Assembly (NCBI GenBank): GCA_934045075.1
Contig: OW203734.1
Location: 16,225,680 to 16,289,679 of the forward strand
Source of the DNA: Yponomeuta sedellus
Lineage: Eukaryota; Arthropoda; Insecta; Lepidoptera; Yponomeutidae
DNA: 64,000 nucleotides
Reading direction: 5' to 3'
Shown here: piece by piece, positions 56,760 through 64,000 of the stretch
How the letters are laid out: the number at the start of each line of letters is the position of its first letter
Numbering within the stretch: position 1 is the first letter of the stretch
Position numbers and translations under genes: made by a program
Notes under the pieces: model-generated
Database searches by the model: none
Seen by the model: the letters and a program-made list of their open reading frames with translations, nothing else
What the model was told of the DNA's origin: nothing

Positions 56760-57192
56760 AAATTCGTTGGATCGCACGCAACCGGCAGCCAGCGGTTGTC
56801 GGTGTCGGTAGAGACAGTTCGCGAGCGGTGAGCGCGTTGAGTACACGCCCGCCCCTGCGGTTTCCCTCTAGTGGATCGTCTGAACGTCCTACCAAGTTGT
56901 TGCGAATTATGTTGACGATTAATCACCGCCCGCCCACGCAAGTGTAGAGTCACACTGCCCATGTAAACATAAACAAAGGACCCTCAGATCTCTTGAAGCT
57001 TGGTCGTCTTGACTCATCCAGAAAACCTCGAGTGTTTAACAAAAGTGTAGTGTTGCGGAAAAAAATATTTAACATTGTAATCGACGATCGCGTGTGTGCG
57101 ACCAATCGGTTTGTCGTGTGATTTGTGTTAATTGTGATTGCGGTGTGTGAAATCGGATAACACAAGTTTGGCAACAGAAAGAATAGGTGGGT
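56760..57192 (+). promoter_or_regulatory. Possible promoter and non-coding first exon
   Basis: A GC-rich block (56.77-56.95 kb) with CACGCCCGCCCCTGC and ACCGCCCGCCCACGC is followed by leader-like DNA without long frames. A consensus donor, GGTGG|GTAAGTAAT, lies near 57,190. No downstream coding exon was found in the window. Direction and function are inference. Confidence 0.3.
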
Positions 57193-57311
57193 AAGTAATA
57201 TAGGAAATAGAATACGAGAAGCTTCGACTTTGTATTGTTTCACTCCCGTGACTAACTTGTACTGTTAGAAGCGAAAACTGCGATTTTCGACCGTTTTAAT
57301 AGGTTTATATC

Positions 57312-57690
57312 GTGGTCAGTACAAATCGATATGGCTTTTTTGGTTCGAACACGAGCAGCCGGCGTATTCTGGGTATATACTGGCCCGAGAAAATCACCAA
57401 CGTGGACCTATGGGATCGCTGCGGTGACCCCAATCGACCAGCAGATCAAACGTCGCAAGTGGAATTGGATCGGCCACACACTCCGAAGGGACCCCGACCA
57501 CATCCCGAGGCAAGCCTTCGACTGGAATCCCCAAGGAAAACGTAAACGTGGCCGCCCTAAGCAATCCTGGCGACGGACGATCACATCACGTGAGGGATGG
57601 CGAATCATTGTGGATGCCCTTTGCCCCATCCAGGGGACATAGGAACTTAAGTCACGAGCAGCCTGGCAATGCTGCTTAAAATAAACATGA
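57312..57690 (+). pseudogene. RTE-type LINE, C-terminal RT fragment, frameshifted
   Basis: One frame gives SSRRILGIYWPEKITNVDLW. After a shift near 57,420 the next frame gives IDQQIKRRKWNWIGHTLRRD, PRQAFDWNPQGKRKRGRPKQ and SWRRTI. The 'RRI..iyWP..I.N..L', 'I..RkW.WIGHtLR' and 'WNPQGKRkRGRP..tWRR' series is characteristic of the 3' end of RTE-like non-LTR elements. Truncated at its 5' side. Confidence 0.8.
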
Positions 57691-58029
57691 CTGATGTCTG
57701 GCCTATGAACTTCTCTGTCTATGCAATTAAGTGCATTAACATTATCTTACGTACCGACTTACACGGACGAAACAATGAAAACTAGTGCAGTGCTAGTGGT
57801 ATGTGCCGTAGATGGCCAACACATTAAAACCTAATACTGATTTTATTGCCGGCAATCAGTGAGACAGTTTACTGTATTCTATTACGTTTCACTGTCATGG
57901 TATTAATAGATAGTAATCTCTTGACATCTAAATTGTTGAGTAACTATTAATTTATATAGTAAATTATGTACACACATGCATTTTATGTTTATTAGGTAAA
58001 CTTTCGATACCCTGATCAGCCTGGGGGCT

Positions 58030-58385
58030 TTTAAGGTTCCGTACCCGAAGGGCGCCAAGCGCGACGCTATGCCTACGACACGTCTCTCTGATCGACTGTT
58101 AAGACGCTTCGAGGTGGAAAAACATAATCATAGGGTGCTAATAGTATTTTCATCCACTATGTATTATCGAAGTTGGATTGATTCTAGTGCAGTTTTAATG
58201 ACAAGTTTAAAGCTCTATGGCAAGGCAAGGGACATGGCAAGGGCGATAAACCTTAAAAGCCACATGGTGTCGTGATACAAGCTAAAACTTAAAGGCGGTA
58301 AAACGGTAAAAAAAGAAAACATTTTTGCTAAGCAAATATTTTGTGCGGAACCCCCGGTAAGCGAGTCCGATTCGCACTTATTATG
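58030..58385 (-). repeat. Interspersed repeat, 'AAGTGCGAATCGGACTCGCTT ... GGTACGGAACC' family
   Basis: On the minus strand it begins AAGTGCGAATCGGACTCGCT and ends GGGTACGGAACCTT, the two conserved ends of the family also found at 15.7 kb. The middle is diverged. Confidence 0.6.
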
Positions 58386-58389
58386 GCTT

Positions 58390-60655
58390 TCTATTATGTT
58401 TCATTAGCGAAACAGCATAAGTTTGAAAATAAAATAAAAGTCCTTTAAGTAATTTAATTACTTATATTATGCTTTATCATTGCATAACAATTGGTCTATT
58501 ACGCTGATGAAGTCACGCGAATCACGCATCATACATAACATAAAATGAGATGTTTTGTCCTTGTTGTTTACAACTAATTACTGAAGTTGACGGCAATAAA
58601 TATGCCTATTCCGGGATTGTTTTATGATTAACTGAGGGCAACTATTCTGAACATGTTGAATGTTCATAGATTTAAATATTCCTAGTGTCCATAGGACTCC
58701 TTCACAGACAGATGGACGCATATGGCGAAACTGCAGTCATTGTTTACTACTATAATATAAGAAAGTAAATAATAATAAAAAATAGCATATAAAAAAACGC
58801 TTTAAGGTCAAGCATTAAGCAGAAAATTATTAAGTATCTGCATTCGTAATTCAGTGGCTAAACCATTGAATTTTAATTCAATGGCTAAACCAAAAATGTG
58901 GGGCGCCTTTTTTAGTATCGTTTAATTATTTTCGTCATTTTACTTTTAACTGGGAACCATATATTTTCTACTTTTTAAAACAGTGGTTTTTTGTATGAAA
59001 CTAGCCAACGTGACCGATAGTGTAAAATCCCAGAGAGAAAATCTGTCTGTTCTCGATTCTCTAATTTTCCGAAATAAAAACTAATCTTTTTCTTACACTA
59101 AAATCTCATTCGGTCTATTAGAAAAATAACAAAATCGCTACATAGCTCCATCGCGCTTACCAACCATCAGCTTTTATCAGAGTATACATAATTTTATGAA
59201 ATTCGCGCTTTACGTGCTTTACCGATGCAGCAACCTTCAGTAAATCATTGTCCTAAATAGAACATATTGTTAATTTTATGTAACACATATAATGATTACA
59301 TAATAATTTTATGCATTATATATCAAACAATCAAGCGTCACAGCAAAGGAAAAAACAGAACTTTTTTTTATTAAAACATTTTAGAAAATAGTAATAAAAT
59401 ATATCAAAAGAGGTAGAACAAAAGTGGCTGTAAATGAGAAACTCATGGTATTTTAAAAACACATTGTAGGAATAGTTTGACATTGCATAATAATATCTGT
59501 TCTGTAGCATTCGAAGAGTATGACAACACTCTTTCACGTCTTCTTCTTAGCGTGTCGATGGCGAAACCTTGTTTTTTCTCATTTTTTATTTCGTATTTTC
59601 ACTAATAGTCAAACTTGATTTATAAAGTGACTAAAATATCCTCGGCGAGTTTCTCTTTAATTTGAATGTTTGACTAAATTCGGACACGTGACTGTATTGA
59701 AGATAGCCTTTACCTTTAGGAAGTGATGCATCGTTTTACAGCAAGGCTATAGTATCGCTCGTCCGCCTTGAGTACAAATGTGGGTAGCTGCTCGCCATAA
59801 TCTATGTGCTTCTCATTATCAATGCTACGTGTTTCTTGCTCCTAATGGCTCGATTAGAATTACCAATCGACGTGTGATAAAATTTCCACGATGTTAGAGA
59901 TCTTCAGACAAATTTCGTAACATTCGTTATAGCCGCTGGGATAATTGATCTTCCTATTTATCTTCTTATAAATCGGTAAAATGTTTTTGAATGCAAACGC
60001 TTGCTTGTCTACGTAGCCATGAAACCACACAAATCGGGACGTAAAATGCATTTCAGGGTTTCCGAATCATGCCATTGTTTGATCTGAGACCGGCAATATT
60101 AAATGTCTAGACACAGCTTATATTGATGAATCCGACAGCGACACCCTCTTTGCTCATTCATGTCACGCTTTTAGATAATAAATGGAAAAGGGTGGGGCTA
60201 GCCTAGTATGATTTATTAAAGAAACGGTAGCAGTTTCCAAACCTGTATTTTAATGTTTCCTAGCCACGATACTCCCTTTTAACGTGCCTCGGAAGTGGAT
60301 ATTTATTACTCTGCCGTAAAGGTGTAAGGAACGATAACTGACATTTTTTGCTTGTCCGTAGTAAATTAACAGGTTGAAGCCGTGCGTCAGCGCTTTGCAC
60401 TATAATCGGTACTCGTAAAGTGTAAAGAAATCTACCTTTGTGGCTTTGTAGAGTTGTAATTTGCTTAGTAGCAAAGTCAGGAAAATAAAGAAAGAAATAA
60501 ATAAAATAATCAGAAAAACAAAACATATTTTTATCGACAAACGATAACAGCTTACTATTGCTACACAATATATTAGTTTTCCTCCACTTGCGGCGGAATT
60601 GACATGAGATGTTTACTATCGTCTGGGGAAATTGTTTAAATTTGTTACGGTACCT
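58390..60655. other. AT-rich DNA, no gene recognised
   Basis: Only short frames; no repeat copies matched elsewhere in the window. Confidence 0.35.
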
Positions 60656-60657
60656 TG

Positions 60658-60660
<3 letters not shown>

Positions 60661-60689
<29 letters not shown>

Positions 60690-60809
60690 CATACATACAT
60701 ACATACATACATACATACATACATACATACATACATACATACATACATACATACATACATACATACATACATACATACATACATACATACATACATACAT
60801 ACATACATA
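60661..60809 (+). repeat. (ACAT)n microsatellite, about 37 copies
   Basis: An uninterrupted tetranucleotide run of 149 bases. It reads open in several frames as repeating Thr-Tyr-Ile-His or Met-Tyr-Val-Cys, which has no coding meaning. Confidence 0.98.
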
Positions 60810-60890
60810 ACCTCATGCCTGTATCCCAGAGGGGTAGGCAGAGACCAAGGACTGCCACTTGCCACGATCCTGACAGATCATCTTCCTACC
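60810..60890 (-). repeat. Interspersed repeat abutting the ACAT array
   Basis: On the minus strand: GATCTGTCAGGATCGTGGCA, AGTGGCAGTCCTTGGTCTCT, GCCTACCCCTCTGGGATACA, then GGCATGAGGT into the array. Matches 56,395-56,470. Confidence 0.75.
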
Positions 60891-60894
60891 TTGT

Positions 60895-62040
60895 ACCTTG
60901 GTACCTTGTTTATCTCTAATATATTCCGGTTTTCTGCATAATATTACTATTCTCATAAAACTGCATCAGATGCAACTTTCATTGGTGTCTCTCTTAGTTT
61001 TCTTATCATGATTCACACGTTTTTCTTGGGAATATTTGTATTGTAGCATCATTCTAAGCGCTGTGGGAATGGCGAGACGGTTTTTTTCTTTCGCTTGTAC
61101 GGCCCACAGATATAACTTGAAGAGTAAACATATTTCTGTTAACATAAACATGGAATACCAGACGCATTATGTATATGGATTTATAGAACCAGTGGCTCGT
61201 ATCACTTCCTGAATTATTTTTAAAAGTTCAAAGTCAACGACCACACTTTTCGAGGCATGTGCACTTGTGCAGGCTCATCATTGAGTATTACCCCGTCTTT
61301 AAACCCCTGTTTTATTATCCGTCGTATCTTTTATTTTAATATTTGCTATTTTTACTGCTGCTTCCTGGAGTTTTACAGACTTCAGTTCCTTGCTTTTGTC
61401 TGGTGTTATTTACACATCGTGCCTGATTTTCCATGACGCTTTTAAATGTTTAAGAGGGACCTTGTGAGTTAGGTGCAAAATTTTCCATGAAAAACATATT
61501 TGCAAAGCAACAAGCAAATCTATTTTAATTACCTATTGAGTTATTATTGTATGAGTCACATTATTTGCACCTGCTCCGCCTTGCGTGAATATGCACGCTT
61601 CTTGGTACATCCACGAGCCCAACCGAGTGCCTAAACCTAAACGGCAATGAATATTGTGTCATCCAAACTCGGTTTACGCCAAGACCGGTTCCACTAGAGT
61701 AGAGCACCCACTACGATCGTGCGGCTCAACCAACAAACTGCCAGTAGGAATTGCCTCAATGAATTCTGTTTATGTTGTCTGAACTTCGTGGAAGCGATCG
61801 GGCGAAAGTGTCCACGTTTCGCGACTTTGTGACGCCAAACTTTGACGAAATCAAGTTTATTCGTCGGACCATCAGAAGTTTTTCTTTATAAATTAAAACT
61901 ATCCTTTTAAACCTCGTTATATCAGACCAACGCAATATCGTGATTGCTTTCGCTGGTACCGCCCTCGCATTTCTTCGATTACCTCAGCGTACAATTGGCA
62001 ATATACCTTTTGCGGTCTCCTGGAGTGGAACTGTTGATTA
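60895..62040. other. No gene recognised
   Basis: Ordinary AT-rich DNA with short frames. Confidence 0.35.
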
Positions 62041-62044
62041 AGCT

Positions 62045-62225
62045 CTCTCATTTGATTTCGAACCTCGGCGCCGCGGCAGGCGAGATGCGATGAAAGTGAA
62101 ACGGCGCGCGTGGTCGTTCAACCCAGCACGCGCCCTGCGCGTCTGACCACGGATCTCGTCGTGCTCGTGTTGTGCTGCGCGCGCGCCCGGGTACGCCCGC
62201 TTTTAGCAATACTCTGGAGGCGCAA
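62045..62225. other. CpG-rich block
   Basis: Unusually GC-rich for the window (GGCGCCGCGGCAGGCGAG; CTGCGCGCGCGCCCGGGTAC). It could be a promoter or an exon of a gene continuing to the right. No frame or splice-site set is convincing. Confidence 0.25.
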
Positions 62226-62483
62226 GATTAAAGCGAATGCTTTAGTGTTTTTCTCTTCTTTATTGGTCACCACGAACATACAATCAATACGGTTCCTTGC
62301 TATTTCAGAGTATACAATTTCTTTTCATGGGATATTTTTCATTTGTAAAGTGTTTTTATTCCAACACCCACTTAAGCTTTCTGAAACATATTGGTCCGAA
62401 ATGCAACAGCTTCCTTAAAAAATTTTGCTCCTTGCTGCCTTTGAACTCCTTAACCTCCTTAATCCTGACCTTGATAATCGATA

Positions 62484-62540
62484 TCAACCCTTGTATGTCC
62501 CCACTACTGGCGCATGGGTCTCTTCCTGCATCGCGAACTT
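62484..62540 (-). repeat. Fragment of the 5S-related SINE tail
   Basis: Minus strand: CGATGCAGGAAGAGACCCAT, GCGCCAGTAGTGGGGACATA, CAAGGGTTGATA, as at 3.1 and 44.3 kb. Confidence 0.6.
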
Positions 62541-63152
62541 GATAAAAACTAGATATTTTATTTGCTACGTCAATACTGCGGAGGTTAAAGGTACTGGTTT
62601 TTTACTACAAGCGCTTCAGTTCGCAACTTGTACCGAGGGTTTCTTCATATCGGCGCGTGCTCATCTTGCCGGCCCTCGCCTGTCTATGACGGTGCACATT
62701 TCTACGCAAATTCCTTCTCGATTCAATGTAAACGCGTCTCTGTGCCCTCTGACGCGTATACATTGAATTGAGTCCTGTACATCACATTCAAGTTATATTC
62801 AAATGCTCCGAGAAACATGAGTCGTATGTTTTAAGTTACCATATGACAATGCAGATCTGTTCGTTCTTTAATAAAACTTACTAATCGGCCCTTCTCCTAT
62901 ACCGCGCTAGCAAATTACGTACTTTCTTCGCAACATTTTATTTTATTGTGTATGATTTATTTGCAGTAAATGAGACTTAAGAAATAATGCCAGCACTCTG
63001 ATATTAATTTAAGGTTGTACTTGTAATGAGTTGGTGTGCCTTAATAAATAAAATAAAAATAACATTAGCGACGCGACGGGGCAATCTCCGAGCGAGACCT
63101 TTCTTTCATACCTTAGCAGCATGTAAGGTATGAAAGCTTAGCATGTAAGGTA

Positions 63153-63400
63153 CGACGGCCTCGGTGGCGCAGCGCTTTGGCACGCTGACTGTGAAACCAA
63201 AGGTCCCGGGTTCGATCCCCGGCCGGGTCAAACTAGGAAACGAACTTTACTAGTTTGTCTCGGGTCTTGGATGTCATCTATGTATTTATCGTATTAAATC
63301 TATCGTCGAGTTAGCACCTATAACACAAGTCATTTAGTTGTACTTAGTATAGGGCTAACGAGATCTGTGTAATATGTACATTAATATTTAAAAAAAAAAG
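63153..63400 (+). mobile_element. tRNA-derived SINE with poly(A) tail
   Basis: The head GACGGCCTCGGTGGCGCAGC, GTGAAACCAAAGGTCCCGGG, TTCGATCCCCGGCCGGG holds A and B boxes in tRNA spacing. A body follows (TCGGGTCTTGGATGTCATCT, AGTATAGGGCTAACGAGATC) and then A10. A complete, typical lepidopteran tRNA SINE of about 250 bp. To its left the word GCATGTAAGGTA is tandemly duplicated (63,110-63,152). Downstream to 64,000 no gene is recognised. Confidence 0.85.
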
Positions 63401-64000
63401 AATTCGCGTCAAATCAAAGGCGTCGTCGTCGCCATCCTCTTGTTGGAGGTATTCGTGTCTATTGCGTTAGACTTGAACGGTTCCTAGTGACAAATGGCGT
63501 CTTTCCTCGTGTACAATGCTTATAATCGTAGTAACCACTGTACATTAAACAAGCACTAACACCGCGTTGACCTTCCTCGTTTGTTTATTTAGATGTGAGT
63601 GATGTTATTGCCATTTCATAATTCATTATTATATTATGCATTCTTCAATCACGTGTGGTCATTTCTTCGGTTTTCTTTTCTATTCTGTATTGTGGTATCT
63701 CTTCGTTGTGTTATTTCGGATTGTTCCGTTGTCCTGAGAGGGTTGCATTGGATGCGACTGACCGTGAATCAGCGAGCGTGACGCTATGTTTTGTTCGTTA
63801 AAAAAGAACATGCATCGGTGTTTTCTTTCTGCCCTGCACGCGAGTACGGCGTGCATTGCCGCTGCAACTCATGCGTGCGAAAAATAGTCATTAATCATTG
63901 CGAAATTACGTTTGTTACGCAATGTTATCCGCGTAGCTGCATTACAATCGCGCTAGGTCAAATGAAAAGTCTGTGAATTACCATATATATCAGTGGTTGC

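Noticed and set aside
60609..60941. Open frames of repeating Thr-Tyr-Ile-His or Met-Tyr-Val-Cys
   Set aside because: Produced by the (ACAT)n microsatellite on both strands; no coding significance.

Overview
The window looks like lepidopteran (moth or butterfly) nuclear DNA. It is AT-rich and intron-containing, and it is packed with short interspersed repeats of the kind common in Lepidoptera: tRNA-headed SINEs, the 'correctly spaced GTTCCGTA ... GTCCGACTCGCACTT' repeat, tails resembling 'CTGCAGTGGGACGTTTATA', and a (CATA)n-linked repeat. It also holds DIRS, maT, hAT, PIF/Harbinger-like, copia-like, RTE-like and CR1/Jockey-like elements. This assignment rests on pattern recognition; no search was run.

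Four host loci can be supported. (1) 1.25-2.12 kb, minus strand: two consecutive exons encoding part of the prodomain of a TACE/ADAM17-type metalloprotease; the rest of the gene lies outside the window or was not found. (2) 9.09-14.6 kb, minus strand: a ten-repeat polyubiquitin gene. It has an uninterrupted coding exon, a splice acceptor 6 bases before the ATG, and a probable promoter and non-coding first exon about 2.9 kb upstream (TATA box, CCAAT, heat-shock-type and CRE-type sites). Five of the ten monomers deviate from standard animal ubiquitin. (3) 29.05-29.79 kb, minus strand: a complete two-exon COX16 gene (cytochrome c oxidase assembly factor). (4) 30.25-31.71 kb, plus strand: an unrecognised small multi-exon gene divergent from COX16. 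A GC-rich promoter-like block with a possible splice donor lies near 56.8-57.2 kb.

The rest is largely mobile DNA. 2.4-8.8 kb: foldback elements, a DUF7869-like transposon-derived pseudogene, a CR1-like fragment and MITEs. 11.5-13.5 kb: a SINE and a 1.35 kb element with subterminal repeats inside the polyubiquitin intron. 17.4-19.4 kb: a degenerate Jockey/CR1-type LINE. 20.4-26.2 kb: a nest made of PIF/Harbinger-like remnants, a 2.8 kb hAT with an exact 8 bp target duplication, and an inverted Harbinger-like copy inside it. 26.4-27.3 kb: a SINE split by a 526 bp GC-rich element. 33.85-38.88 kb: a nearly complete DIRS-type tyrosine-recombinase retroelement with identical 157 bp inverted terminal repeats, abutting a copia-type gag pseudogene. 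41.6-43.7 kb: an element with inverted ends carrying a 47 bp minisatellite of higher-order structure. 44.3-46.1 kb: a 5S rRNA-related SINE and a maT (DD37D) transposon. 47.4-63.4 kb: mostly SINE and LINE fragments, an exact 143 bp tandem duplication, an RTE fragment, a (CATA)n array and a tRNA-headed SINE.

A recurring theme is perfect or near-perfect short palindromes (16-26 bp arms, loops of 3-12 nt) scattered through unrelated sequence, consistent with repeated template-switch (snap-back) mutation.
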